A DNA stretch of 44,413 nucleotides from Neorhizobium sp. SHOUNA12A (GTDB lineage: Bacteria; Pseudomonadota; Alphaproteobacteria; Rhizobiales; Rhizobiaceae), in NCBI RefSeq assembly GCF_023006505.1, contig NZ_JALBGV010000049.1, positions 1 to 44,413 of the forward strand, written 5' to 3'. Shown one piece after another: positions 1-8,269 of the stretch (its first letter is position 1; each line of letters begins with the position of its first letter). Under the pieces are notes generated by a model that saw nothing but the letters and a program-made list of their open reading frames with translations, did no database searches and was not told the DNA's origin. A program made the translations under genes and the position numbers.

Positions 1-606
1 AGTCGCCTGCACGGCCTCGACCGAGGCCTCGGCATCCACGACCTGAGACTGCGCCGCACCGATCGCCGCATCGGTCGCCGCAAGGTTGGCTTTGGCCGCC
101 GCGACTGTCGCCACGCCCCCCTCGACCCTGGCGCGGTCGTCGTCCAGCAACTGTTCGGACACCGATCCGCTGCGGCTCATCTGCTCGCTGCGGGCCAGCC
201 GCTTGCGAGCCGATTGCAGCTGGACCTCGTTCTGGGAGACTGTTGCGGCCGCAGCTTCCTTTTCCGCCTGGCGCTGGACGACGAGGCTTTTTGCGGTTTC
301 GATGGCGATCTTCGCCCTTGCAAGCTGGGCCTCCGCTTCCCGCTTCTGGGCGACGAGCTGTTCGATATCCATGCGGGCGACGATCGCGCCGGCTTTGACG
401 AAGTTGCCTTCCTTCACCAGAATATCGGAAAGGCGTCCCGCGGTTCTCGCCGCGACATCGATTTCGACCGCCTCGATGCGGCCGTTTCCACTGGCAATTC
501 CCTGCATGGCTCGCTCGGCCCGAAGGTCCTGCTGATACCGCCAGCCGAAATAACCGGCGGCACCTACGACTGCGACAATGATGGCGGCTTTTGCGATACG
601 GTTCAA
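1..606 (-). CDS. HlyD/YhiI-type membrane fusion protein of an efflux system (partial)
   Basis: The periplasmic adaptor of a tripartite or ABC efflux pump, bridging an inner-membrane transporter to an outer-membrane channel. I translated the reverse strand directly: 202 codons stay open to the window edge, so the C-terminal part is missing. An N-terminal membrane anchor (about residues 4-22) is followed by the first half of a biotinyl-lipoyl-like domain (NGRIEAVEIDVAARTAGR, then VKEGNFVKAG) and a long Ala/Gln/Glu-rich coiled-coil hairpin (about residues 65-200). The start is a TTG at 604-606, with GGAG 7 bases upstream; the ATG at 617-619 is out of frame. The transporter ATPase and permease would be expected just left of the window. 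Family confident, substrate unknown. Confidence 0.8.
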   Translation of the reverse strand, partial: MNRIAKAAIIVAVVGAAGYFGWRYQQDLRAERAMQGIASGNGRIEAVEIDVAARTAGRLSDILVKEGNFVKAGAIVARMDIEQLVAQKREAEAQLARAKIAIETAKSLVVQRQAEKEAAAATVSQNEVQLQSARKRLARSEQMSRSGSVSEQLLDDDRARVEGGVATVAAAKANLAATDAAIGAAQSQVVDAEASVEAVQAT

Positions 607-746
607 AGGGAGGCTCCATGAACGCTGATGTCAGGCAGTTCTCGTATCTGTCCATCACGGGCTTTGCGGTGATCTAAGTCAAGCCGTGGAGGGGTTTCGC
701 CGGCGCCCGGCACTTCGACATGCAAAGCCGGATTTGGGCTCCTGCT

Positions 747-1223
747 TTATGGCTGTCGTCGTGCCGCGAAATCGACGAGGATCGGCTGCTGCCCCTTCAA
801 TATCTTGCGCTCCGCCTCGTCGAGGCTGAACCAGCCGGCCCGGTCGACTTCCGGAAACTCCTTCATCAGCCCCGATTTCGGCGGCCACTCGATCCGGAAC
901 GTGTTGCTGACGATCTTCTCGACGTCGATATCGGCCTCGATCGACCAGGCGAGCACCCGCTTGCCGCCCGGCTGGCGGTATTCGCCGAGCCATTCGAAGT
1001 TGCCGTTAATTCTCGCTCCTACCTCCTCGAAAACCTCTCGTTTCGCGGCCACCAGTTCGTCTTCTCCTTCATCGACAAGGCCCTTGGGAATGGACCAGGC
1101 TCCTTCGTCCTTGCGTGCCCAGAACGGTCCGCCGGGATGAACCAGAAACACTTGCCGATCTCCGGCGGCGTGGCGGAATATCAAAAGACCTGCGCTGCGT
1201 TTCGGCATGGCGAGAGCTTTCAT
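747..1223 (-). CDS. NUDIX hydrolase
   Basis: A 158-residue NUDIX pyrophosphohydrolase acting on a nucleoside diphosphate linked to another group. The complete NUDIX box lies at residues 48-70: G48, E54 and the REVFEEVGA block fit GX5EX7REUXEEXGU with every metal-binding glutamate present. The preceding WSIPKG, the substrate-loop region EYRQPGGK and the length fit the ADP-ribose/Ap4A-like groups, but the substrate cannot be read from sequence. No strong ribosome site precedes the first ATG; an in-frame ATG at 1208 is an alternative start. It is divergent from the universal stress gene. Confidence 0.85.
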   Translation of the reverse strand: MKALAMPKRSAGLLIFRHAAGDRQVFLVHPGGPFWARKDEGAWSIPKGLVDEGEDELVAAKREVFEEVGARINGNFEWLGEYRQPGGKRVLAWSIEADIDVEKIVSNTFRIEWPPKSGLMKEFPEVDRAGWFSLDEAERKILKGQQPILVDFAARRQP

Positions 1224-1300
1224 CGTGGAGGCAGAAGCGGGGTTTATGATCCTAGTCGATCCTCAGATAGTGCGCAGCAATCTGAAATTCCGCTTTTCGG

Positions 1301-1314
1301 TTGACGAAGATCAT
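1301..1314 (+). promoter_or_regulatory. Possible FNR/FixK-type box upstream of the universal stress gene
   Basis: TTGA-N6-TCAT is one base from the symmetrical FixK/FNR consensus TTGA-N6-TCAA. It lies 73-86 bases before the usp start, a workable distance for a class II activated promoter. Universal stress genes are often under oxygen control in rhizobia, which makes the site plausible. One mismatch in an eight-base motif is weak evidence. Confidence 0.3.
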
Positions 1315-1386
1315 GGCTCGGGCCGGTGCCGGTTCTAGGCTTTCCTTCCATAGGCCAATCAAGGCGTTATGCAGAGGAGACAGACA

Positions 1387-2214
1387 ATGTCATTCAAGAC
1401 AGTGCTCGCGATGATCGGCAATACGGATCCAACTGCTGATCTCGCCCGTGCCATGGAGACCGCGATCGAACTCGAAGCGCATCTTTCCGTCGTGGTCATC
1501 GGCCTCGCGGTTCCGGCAACCATGGGTGATTTTCCGGCCGGCACGGTGTGGCTCGACCAGCGGGACGAGGACTTGAGATTGCTCGACGGCATCCGGAAAC
1601 AGGCGGCAGCCGCCTGCACGACGAATGGTCTGTCGTTCGACATCGACGTCATCTACTCTGAAGGCGTTTTCGTAGGCGAGGAAATTCATCGCCGCGCACT
1701 TTATGCCGATGTGCTGGTGATCGGAGACGGCGTGCGCGGCGATAGCGTTCTCACCCGGAAAATCGTCGACGGCGGCGTGTTCGAAGCGGGCCGCCCCCTT
1801 CTTCTGGCGCCGAAGAACCTCAGGACGACCCTGAAGCCACGGCGGGTTCTGCTCGCCAATTCCCGCACCGAGGCGGCTCGGGCCGCACGCGAGGCCCTGG
1901 AGATGATGACCTGGGCCGAGGAGGTGCATGTCGTGCTGGTCGATCCGGACAGTTCCTACTGGGTCAGCGGCGGCGAACCCGGCGCCGACGTCGCTGCCTA
2001 TCTCGCCCGACACGGGATAAATGTCGTCGTCGAACAACTGGCAAGCGGCGGCCGGCCAGTGGAAGACGTGCTCGAACGGCACGCGCTCGAGATCAACGCC
2101 GACCTCATCGTCATGGGCGCCTACGGACATTCCCGCCTGCGGGAGCGGGTATTCGGCGGCGTGACCGCTTCGATCCTGGAGAAAAGCAAGCTGCCGGTGC
2201 TGATTGCCCGGTAA
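1387..2214 (+). CDS. Universal stress protein, tandem UspA domains
   Basis: A 275-residue cytoplasmic protein with two UspA-like alpha/beta domains (about residues 1-135 and 150-275). Such proteins are induced by oxygen limitation, energy stress or growth arrest, often without known catalysis. The C-terminal domain carries the nucleotide-loop pattern GAYGHSRLRERVFGG, close to G-X2-G-X9-G-(S/T) but with Gly at the last position; the N-terminal domain lacks a clear loop. I chose the ATG at 1387, with GAGGAGA six bases upstream, over the in-frame ATG at 1369, which has none. Confidence 0.85.
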   Translation: MSFKTVLAMIGNTDPTADLARAMETAIELEAHLSVVVIGLAVPATMGDFPAGTVWLDQRDEDLRLLDGIRKQAAAACTTNGLSFDIDVIYSEGVFVGEEIHRRALYADVLVIGDGVRGDSVLTRKIVDGGVFEAGRPLLLAPKNLRTTLKPRRVLLANSRTEAARAAREALEMMTWAEEVHVVLVDPDSSYWVSGGEPGADVAAYLARHGINVVVEQLASGGRPVEDVLERHALEINADLIVMGAYGHSRLRERVFGGVTASILEKSKLPVLIAR

Positions 2215-2232
2215 AACCCGGACACGATTTGC

Positions 2233-2261
2233 CCTGCCTCCCACCCATCGGCGGGGGCAGG
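2233..2261 (+). terminator. Probable terminator after the universal stress gene
   Basis: A nine-pair stem (CCTGCCTCC against GGGGGCAGG, one G-T pair) begins 18 bases after the usp stop and is followed by ATTATTT. Confidence 0.55.
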
Positions 2262-2355
2262 ATTATTTAGGTCTGCATCTTGCGGCAAACGGGAAAGCGG
2301 ACAGGCCCTGAGCGCGTCGACCGATCCCAATCGCCGCCAGCGCCGGAAAAGCTAT

Positions 2356-2394
2356 GGGAATTTTAAAGGGAGATTGGCTGGATATCCTGGATTC
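2356..2394 (+). repeat. Degenerate direct copy of the tRNA-Gln 3' end and flank (possible att site)
   Basis: This 39-base segment matches 13261-13298 in the same orientation. It has an identical ten-mer GGGAATTTTA, a 7- versus 6-base spacer, an identical ATTGGCTGG, four changed bases, and an identical CCTGGATTC. At the right-hand site these bases are the 3' end of tRNA-Gln (encoded CCA, acceptor strand, T stem) plus the sequence beyond it. Here the acceptor strand is damaged and no tRNA can form. It occupies the 343-base gene-free stretch between usp and the GntR gene; apart from this and the terminator I see nothing there. Confidence 0.6.
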
Positions 2395-2557
2395 TCACAT
2401 AATTTCAAATGGTTAGTTGAGGAGCCGCGAAATTCCCTCTGTTTTCCTGTCGCGAGCGACCGTGGATACCACCTTTGCGCCCTGGCTATGGGCATCAGTC
2501 AACAGGACGGGAGAGCGGCAATAATTTCCGCTCGGACGGGTGTTGACGTCACCCGGT

Positions 2558-3307
2558 TTAGGAAAAGTTCTCCAGCACAGCCATGAACGTATGCCGGTCA
2601 CCCTGGCCCTCAGTGAGCCGCACACGGCCTTCGATGTCAGCAAGATGATGGTCCATCAACTGCTGCGCCTTCATTAGGTCCTTGGCTTTCAGCGCGGTCA
2701 CGATCAGACGATGGTGATCGGCGCCGCAGTCGTCCTGCTTCTCTTCCTCGTAGAGGGCCATCACGAGCGAGAGGCGGGCAACGATCTTCGACAGCATTTC
2801 GGTCATGACCGCGTTGCCGCCGAGTTCGGCAAGTACGATGTGAAACTTGCCGGAAAGGACAGTCTTCGATTTCTCGTCGCCGTGATGATGGATATGTTCT
2901 TCCTCGTCCGCCAGCTTTTCGAGAGCGTCCAGCTGCTCCGCTTCGGCGCGGTTCATGACCAGTTCGAGGATGACGTGCTCCAGCTTCCGGCGTGATTCGA
3001 AAAGAGCCCTGGCTTCTTCGATCCCAGGTTCTGCGACGAAAGTGCCGCGATTTTTCTTTCGCTCCAGAAGATGGTCGCTCTCCAGCACGCCGAGGGCTCC
3101 TCGGACGACCGTCCTGCTGACACCGAAATGTTCGGCGATTGCATCCTCCAGAATCTTGGTTCCCGGCTTCAGCGCGCCTTCACCGATTGCGGTGCCAAGC
3201 GTTGTCCGGATGCGCTCTGAAACATCGTCGTTGTTGGTCTCAGTGGTTTCCGCTGCGCTATGCGCTTTCGGTACTGCCTTGGCGCTTTGACGGCGCGTCC
3301 TTTTCAT
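2558..3307 (-). CDS. GntR-family regulator with FCD domain
   Basis: A 249-residue transcription factor. It has an N-terminal winged helix-turn-helix (about residues 30-95, including ILEDAIAEHFGVSRTVVRGALGVLE) and an all-helical FCD effector domain (about 105-235), which in this family usually binds a carboxylate, often with a metal. The chosen ATG at 3307 has GGAG six bases upstream; an in-frame TTG four codons earlier is possible. It lies downstream of, and in the same direction as, the transporter/isomerase operon, so it probably regulates one or both island operons. Its operator was not identified. Confidence 0.85.
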   Translation of the reverse strand: MKRTRRQSAKAVPKAHSAAETTETNNDDVSERIRTTLGTAIGEGALKPGTKILEDAIAEHFGVSRTVVRGALGVLESDHLLERKKNRGTFVAEPGIEEARALFESRRKLEHVILELVMNRAEAEQLDALEKLADEEEHIHHHGDEKSKTVLSGKFHIVLAELGGNAVMTEMLSKIVARLSLVMALYEEEKQDDCGADHHRLIVTALKAKDLMKAQQLMDHHLADIEGRVRLTEGQGDRHTFMAVLENFS

Positions 3308-3453
3308 TTCCTGCTCCAAATGCCCTTACGGCAGCATTATTATTTCCATGAGAATATTCCTGCGTATATGCCGATCTCGACAAAAAGCCAGACTTTCCCA
3401 TGATTTTAAAGGGCATCGGCAGCGCATGCCGCCGATGCTGACGGACCGGTCGT

Positions 3454-4584
3454 TCAGGCCGCCTGCCGCTTTGTCGCCGGCGAAGAAAGGGAGATGCCGT
3501 TTTCGGCGCAAATGCTTTCGACATAGCGAGCCGAGTCCTTGATGAAGATCACAGATTCCTTGTAGCCGTAGGACGGCCTCTCATAGGTGGGGTAGCCGTA
3601 CTGGCTGGCTTCGTACGCTTCCCAATCCGGAATTTCACCAGATGTGACGCGCTTCTCATAGGCGTCCACCATAGCAATATAAGCATCCAGCTCTTCGGCG
3701 TTGAGATCCGGGTGGCCGGCGCGCCAGATCGGATCGTCGATCTGGATGCACTGGCGCGGATTGGCTTTTCGGGGCTTGTCTTCGACGGATGCGGCAACTT
3801 CCAGCGAAAAATTCAGATCTGGGTTCGCTCTTGCGAGGATGGGAAGGATCGAGCCGAAATCGACGATGCCGCCGCCGACCGGGCGGGTCTGGAAATCGAA
3901 GCCACCGGGTGCCCGCCCGACATAGGCGTCCTTGATGTGGGTCTGGCGGACATAAGGCGCGACGCGTTTTGCGGCAAAGACCGGATGTTCTGCGCGCTGC
4001 AGACCGTTGGCCGTGTCGAAGACCACGCCCACGCAATCCTCACCGATCTTTTCGATCAGCCGAAGAATTTCGAAGGAGGTGATCTCGTCATGGGTCTCCA
4101 TGTTGAGGTGAGCGCCGTTGGCGCGGGCGACAGGTGCCAGCTTCAGCAGAACCTTTTCGATGGCGAACAACTGCTCTTCCCAGGTGACGTCGGTCCGGAA
4201 CCGGTCGTTCGCCAACCTGCCACGATATTCGGATTTGAAATTGCCGGGCGATACCCAGAGTTCACGGCAGCCGATAGCGGCGCCCGCTTCGATCATCCGG
4301 GTGAAGCCAAGAATGATGTCGCCGTCGCCGATTGCCCGGAACTCCGGCGCCTCGGCGCTGCAATAGGGATTGATCTTGCCGACGCCGCTTTCGAGATAAA
4401 GGCCGAGTTCATCGGCCTTCGCCCTGATGTCGCGCAGTTCGACTTTGTCCAGCGTCGGGCTCATATCGAGAACCGTGGTGAAGAAAAGACCGCCGAGACC
4501 GAGTTCCCTGACATGGTCGAGGCTTGCAAGCGGCCCGCGCTTTACAGCTTCGGGAAGTTTCTGTGCATCAATGCCGAGTTTCAT
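3454..4584 (-). CDS. Sugar phosphate isomerase/epimerase-like TIM-barrel protein
   Basis: A 376-residue protein of the xylose-isomerase-like (AP-endonuclease 2) TIM-barrel superfamily, which includes sugar and inositol isomerases and epimerases. The expected divalent-metal ligands are in order: E163 (NMETHDE), D190 (VVFDTANG), H216 (THIKDA) and E262 (SLEVAA). It is about 80 residues longer than the usual 280-300, through a C-terminal extension rich in Tyr (about residues 300-365). The ATG at 4584 has AGGAG close upstream; longer forms have no ribosome site and overlap the permease. It is third in the sigma-54 operon and probably acts on the imported compound or a breakdown product. Confidence 0.8.
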   Translation of the reverse strand: MKLGIDAQKLPEAVKRGPLASLDHVRELGLGGLFFTTVLDMSPTLDKVELRDIRAKADELGLYLESGVGKINPYCSAEAPEFRAIGDGDIILGFTRMIEAGAAIGCRELWVSPGNFKSEYRGRLANDRFRTDVTWEEQLFAIEKVLLKLAPVARANGAHLNMETHDEITSFEILRLIEKIGEDCVGVVFDTANGLQRAEHPVFAAKRVAPYVRQTHIKDAYVGRAPGGFDFQTRPVGGGIVDFGSILPILARANPDLNFSLEVAASVEDKPRKANPRQCIQIDDPIWRAGHPDLNAEELDAYIAMVDAYEKRVTSGEIPDWEAYEASQYGYPTYERPSYGYKESVIFIKDSARYVESICAENGISLSSPATKRQAA

Positions 4585-4666
4585 GGTTTGCTCCTTGGGA
4601 TTTCCTGATCGGATACGCTGCGCTGGCGATCCTTGCTTGGTTGGGTTGAACGATGCCGGCGACCTG

Positions 4667-5539
4667 TCAGGCCCGTTGCCGGGTCTCCTTTTGCGAGCCG
4701 CCAGACGGGCCTTTGGGCACGAGTTGCTGTTCCAGGAAATGCTGGCCGATCGAGGCGACCGTGGTGATCGCGAGATACCAGAGCGATGCAACGCACAGCA
4801 GTTCGATGACCAGAAAGTTGCGCGCATAGATCGCCTGCGCCTGGGTCAGCAGGTCCTGCATGCCGATGACGGAGACGATGGCACTGGCCTTCAGCATGCC
4901 GATGGCCTGGTTGCCGGTCGGTGGAACGACGAGGCGGACCGCCTGCGGCAGAACGACCGTCCGCAAGGTTTGCAATGGCCGCAAGCCGAGGGACGATGCC
5001 GCTTCACGCTGTCCACGATCCACCGCCGTCAGGCCGCCGCGAATGATCTCGCTCATATTGGCGGCCTCGTGCAGACCGAGCGCCAGGAACCCGGCGACCG
5101 CGGGAGTGACCAGATCGTTGATCGATATCGTATAGGCGCCAAGACCAACCTCGGGGATAAAAAGTGCGATGTTGAACCAGAAGAAGATCTGGACGATCAG
5201 CGGCACGCCCCGAAACCACCAGACGAAGCCGACGGCCATGGTTTTCAGCACGATATTCTGGCTGGTGGCCATGATGGCCACGATGCAGCCGACGGCAATC
5301 CCGGCCACCATCGCGCCTGCCGTCAGTTGGAGCGTCAGGACGACGCCGCCCAGGATCATCGGATCGATCATGAAGCGAGGGATTTCGCTCCATTGAACGC
5401 TCTGGCTACGGCCGACGATCATCATAAGGAGAGCCAGCGCGAGGATCGCGCTGGTGCCGGTCGTGATTTGCCCCCACCGTATCGGCTTGCCGACGGGAGG
5501 TGCCATGACGATGCTGACGGGTTGAGCAAAAAGGGACAT
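4667..5539 (-). CDS. Amino-acid-type ABC transporter permease (HisM family)
   Basis: A 290-residue inner-membrane permease of the polar amino acid/opine ABC family. Visible features are several hydrophobic helices, the family signature WWFRGVPLIVQIFFW, and the cytoplasmic EAA loop (EAANMSEIIRGG followed by the G of SSLGL) that contacts the ATPase. The N-terminal tail of about 25 residues before the first helix is longer than usual. It starts four bases after the binding-protein stop, so the two are co-translated. No ATPase lies in this operon; the subunit must come from elsewhere or be shared. A single permease implies a homodimer. Confidence 0.88.
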   Translation of the reverse strand: MSLFAQPVSIVMAPPVGKPIRWGQITTGTSAILALALLMMIVGRSQSVQWSEIPRFMIDPMILGGVVLTLQLTAGAMVAGIAVGCIVAIMATSQNIVLKTMAVGFVWWFRGVPLIVQIFFWFNIALFIPEVGLGAYTISINDLVTPAVAGFLALGLHEAANMSEIIRGGLTAVDRGQREAASSLGLRPLQTLRTVVLPQAVRLVVPPTGNQAIGMLKASAIVSVIGMQDLLTQAQAIYARNFLVIELLCVASLWYLAITTVASIGQHFLEQQLVPKGPSGGSQKETRQRA

Positions 5540-5543
5540 GGGC

Positions 5544-6476
5544 TCAATCCACCGGCATGCTGGCGGCGTCGTTGACCTTGACCGTCTTCACGGCGAGCGG
5601 ACCAAGGCTCCATTTTTTCATGATGGTTTCATAGGCGCCGCTATCGACCATGTGCTGAAGGCTCGCCACGACCGTGTCGCGAAGCTGTGGGTTGTCCTTC
5701 GATACCAGCATGCCGAGATATCCGACTGCGAGGCGGACATCCGGAAGAGCCTGCAGGCCGACGCCTCTGCCGGTCTGGTTTGTCGTGGTGTAGACGCTCG
5801 TGGCATAACCGTTGACGGTCGCATCGGCGCGGCCGGTGCGCACTGCCTGCAATACGTCGGGCATTTTCGGGATGGACATGATCTCGATCGGCGTGGCGCA
5901 CTTGGCAGACGCGGCCTCCACCATGCGCCCCTGGAAAGTGCCGACCGGCACGGCGACCTTCTTGCCGCAGAGATCCGCCATGCTCTTGATGCCGAGCGGG
6001 TTGTCCTTGATGGTCATGATCGTGGTCGCATCATACATGTAGTCGATCACGTCCACCTGCTTTTCCAGTTCCGGATCATCGTTGATGCCGGAGACGGTCA
6101 TGTCGAAACGCTTCGACAGGATTGCAGGGACGATCGCTGCCCCAGCGCCGACGTCAGTCATCTGCACGTCGATGCCGAGAACAACGCCGAGGGCCGCGGC
6201 GATATCGGCATCGATGCCGATCAGCTTTCCATCCTCTGCGCGGAAGCTGATCGGCGGGGTGAGGTCGGTTGCGACCTTGAGGACCTTCGATGCCTTGATG
6301 GCAGGCGGCAGGCCGTCTGCCAGTTTTTGGTTGAAGGCCACGCCCGGCAACTTCACCACGTCCGCCTCCGGCACCATCTTGACTGCCGGACCTTCGGCTG
6401 CCTGTGCCGACAGGGAGAGCAAGGTTGCGAATGTGCCGGCAAGTCCGCTTCGCAGAATTCCGTTGATGCTGTTCAT
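5544..6476 (-). CDS. Family 3 periplasmic solute-binding protein
   Basis: A 310-residue periplasmic receptor for the adjacent HisM-type permease. It has a Sec signal peptide (about residues 1-25, ending LSLSAQA-A) and the SBP_bac_3 fold, with the early strand LKVATDLTPPISF and the usual GIDADIAAALG motif. The core amino-acid-binding Arg motif is not obvious, so the ligand may not be a standard amino acid. The ATG at 6476 has AAAGGGGAT close by and lies about 38 bases below the predicted sigma-54 start site; longer frames cross that promoter and are excluded. Confidence 0.87.
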   Translation of the reverse strand: MNSINGILRSGLAGTFATLLSLSAQAAEGPAVKMVPEADVVKLPGVAFNQKLADGLPPAIKASKVLKVATDLTPPISFRAEDGKLIGIDADIAAALGVVLGIDVQMTDVGAGAAIVPAILSKRFDMTVSGINDDPELEKQVDVIDYMYDATTIMTIKDNPLGIKSMADLCGKKVAVPVGTFQGRMVEAASAKCATPIEIMSIPKMPDVLQAVRTGRADATVNGYATSVYTTTNQTGRGVGLQALPDVRLAVGYLGMLVSKDNPQLRDTVVASLQHMVDSGAYETIMKKWSLGPLAVKTVKVNDAASMPVD

Positions 6477-6525
6477 GGGATCCCCTTTCGTTGTTTTGCT
6501 GTGTTTGAATTCTCGGGGATTTTGA

Positions 6526-6541
6526 AGCAATCGCCGTGCCA
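6526..6541 (-). promoter_or_regulatory. Sigma-54 promoter for the leftward transporter/isomerase operon
   Basis: Read on the minus strand the site is TGGCACG-N4-TTGCT, a full match to the RpoN -24/-12 consensus (TGGCACG-N4-TTGCW) with exact spacing. The -24 GG and -12 GC invariant pairs are present. The predicted start site is near 6514, giving a leader of roughly 38 bases before the binding-protein ATG. Activation needs an AAA+ enhancer-binding protein bound upstream in the shared intergenic region. Confidence 0.85.
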
Positions 6542-6976
6542 AGTTGACGGAATGACTCCTAAGCTATTGGGAATGAAGCCAGATATTCATCACATAGATA
6601 TTCGCATGTTATTTCGAAACTAGGTTCGATAATTAACACGAATGTAGATGCATAAAATCTCATCGGGCTCAACGTTGCTGTCATGGGAAAACGCCGCCTC
6701 AAATCCAATTTAGCTCCAATTGTAGGGATATTTTCCTAATCTTGAAGACAAAATCTCTGCAATGGGCGCGTTTCCGATAAAAAGTGGCGTGAATTCTCCC
6801 CGCCGGCTACCAGGTCTCTGCTCAAGAACTAAACTATCGAGGCCAAATTATATGCAGCAGTACTGATTTATTCAGATACAAAAATCTGTGATAATAAACT
6901 TGCGAATTTAATCTCGTAAAAAATAACATATTTAAAACATCACCTTGCTTCGATTCTTCAGGTGACAGTTTGGAAC
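6542..6976. other. AT-rich divergent regulatory region between two sigma-54 promoters
   Basis: About 435 bases clearly richer in A+T than the surrounding genes and without a credible gene. It would carry the binding sites for the activator of both operons. Candidates seen: a dyad CAGAT-N6-ATCTG at 6873-6888, about 115-130 bases above the rightward start site; a direct repeat AGATATTC at 6581 and 6596 (15-base period); and a direct repeat CCAATT at 6705 and 6716 (11-base period). I found no NifA-type TGT-N10-ACA. Confidence 0.5.
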
Positions 6977-6992
6977 TGGCACGGTGCTTGCA
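6977..6992 (+). promoter_or_regulatory. Sigma-54 promoter for the rightward transporter/M24 operon
   Basis: TGGCACG-N4-TTGCA matches the RpoN -24/-12 consensus completely, with the invariant GG at 6978-6979 and GC at 6990-6991 at the exact spacing. The expected start site is near 7003, about 100 bases before the ATPase ATG. It also rules out the longer ATPase reading frame beginning at 6962, which starts upstream of the promoter. Confidence 0.87.
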
Positions 6993-7105
6993 ATTCGATG
7001 GGCATGAACCAGACCCTGACCAGATTTTTTAGCCAACGACATATCCGCTTAGCTCCCGGTCGCTACTCGCGTCCCATCGTTGCGGCAGATCATGGGGGAA
7101 TTTGC

Positions 7106-8218
7106 ATGCCTCATATTGCGAACTCAATTGAAGGAAAGCAGCTCAGTGTCAAAGACCTCACGCACAGTTATGGCGGACAGAATGCCGTCAGCGATGTGTC
7201 CTTTGAGGTCAACGCTGGAGAAATCGTCGCACTCCTCGGGCCAAGCGGCTGCGGCAAATCTACGGTGCTCCGGGCTATCGCAGGCTTGATCCACCCAAAG
7301 TCTGGCCGAATGGTGCTCGGTGGGGCCGACCTCGCCAACATATCTGCCCGAGCTCGCGGCATCGGCATGGTCTTCCAGAATTATGCGCTGTTCCCGCATC
7401 TGACCGTGGCCGAGAACATCGCCTATCCACTCGCCTGCCAGCAGGTTCCGCGCACTGAGCGAAAGGCGCGCGTCGAGGAAATGTTGTCCCTCGTTCGTCT
7501 CAACGGTTACGGCAATCGGCTTCCACGCGAACTGTCGGGCGGCCAGCAGCAGCGTGTCGCGGTTGCCCGCGCCATAGCAGGACGCCCTTCGCTGCTTCTG
7601 CTCGACGAGCCGTTCGGCGCACTGGACCGGGCGCTTCGCTTCGACCTGCAGGTCGAACTTCTGCATCTTCAGAAAACGCTCGGGATCACAACGCTGATCG
7701 TCACCCACGACCAGGAAGAAGCCCAGAGCCTGGCAAACCGTCTTGTCCTGATGAGCAAGGGTAATGTCGAGCAGATCGATACGCCGATGGCCGTCTATGA
7801 CCGGCCCAACACGCTGTTCGTCAACACCTTCATCGGGCAGGCCAATATTCTCCACGGAATTGTCGCGCGTCTGGATACTGAAGCCACGCTGATCTGCTTG
7901 CCGAGTGGCAAAACCCTCCAGTTGCCGCGCCGCCTGAATTTCACCGCCGGATCGAAGGTCACCGTCACCTTCCGGCCGGAGGAGGTTCGGCTGACAAGCC
8001 AGCCAGGCGAAAATTCGCTTGCGGCACGCGTGACCGTATCCGTGCCGCTCGGCCCGACGCTGGTCCACGACCTCGTTCTCGACGACGGCACTAATCTGCG
8101 TGCGTCCGAGGTGCGCGGCCCTTCGACCTTCGTTCCCGAAACCGGGACGCAGATTTTTGCCGAGATCGACACCGCACGAGCCCATGTCTTTCCGGGCGAA
8201 CCGGAAGTCTCCCAGTGA
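7106..8218 (+). CDS. ABC transporter ATP-binding protein, PotA/spermidine-putrescine-like
   Basis: A 370-residue ATPase energising the importer encoded next. Motifs: Walker A GPSGCGKST (45-53), Q-loop Q91, signature LSGGQ (143-147), Walker B LLLLDEP (163-169), H-loop H201, then a C-terminal TOBE-type regulatory domain (about 280-365) typical of the polyamine, iron and thiamine importers. The ATG at 7106 has GGGGGAA upstream and lies downstream of the sigma-54 promoter. It is the first gene of a six-gene rightward operon. The importer class (CUT1/Pot) is clear; polyamine as substrate is only the family default. Confidence 0.92.
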   Translation: MPHIANSIEGKQLSVKDLTHSYGGQNAVSDVSFEVNAGEIVALLGPSGCGKSTVLRAIAGLIHPKSGRMVLGGADLANISARARGIGMVFQNYALFPHLTVAENIAYPLACQQVPRTERKARVEEMLSLVRLNGYGNRLPRELSGGQQQRVAVARAIAGRPSLLLLDEPFGALDRALRFDLQVELLHLQKTLGITTLIVTHDQEEAQSLANRLVLMSKGNVEQIDTPMAVYDRPNTLFVNTFIGQANILHGIVARLDTEATLICLPSGKTLQLPRRLNFTAGSKVTVTFRPEEVRLTSQPGENSLAARVTVSVPLGPTLVHDLVLDDGTNLRASEVRGPSTFVPETGTQIFAEIDTARAHVFPGEPEVSQ

Positions 8219-8269
8219 ATGAAGCCAGTGAATGAAAGCCGTCAATCAACAACCAACAGAGGTGATCGC

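Noticed and set aside
2395..2557. Integrase remnant next to the left tRNA-like copy
   Set aside because: I read all frames here and recognised no integrase motif.
6757..6775. Third sigma-54-like site (minus strand) in the AT-rich gap
   Set aside because: It has a good -12 half (TTGCA) but a poor -24 half (AAACGCG).
6962..7105. N-terminal extension of the Pot-like ATPase
   Set aside because: The first codons lie upstream of the sigma-54 promoter, and the ATG at 7106 has a good ribosome site.
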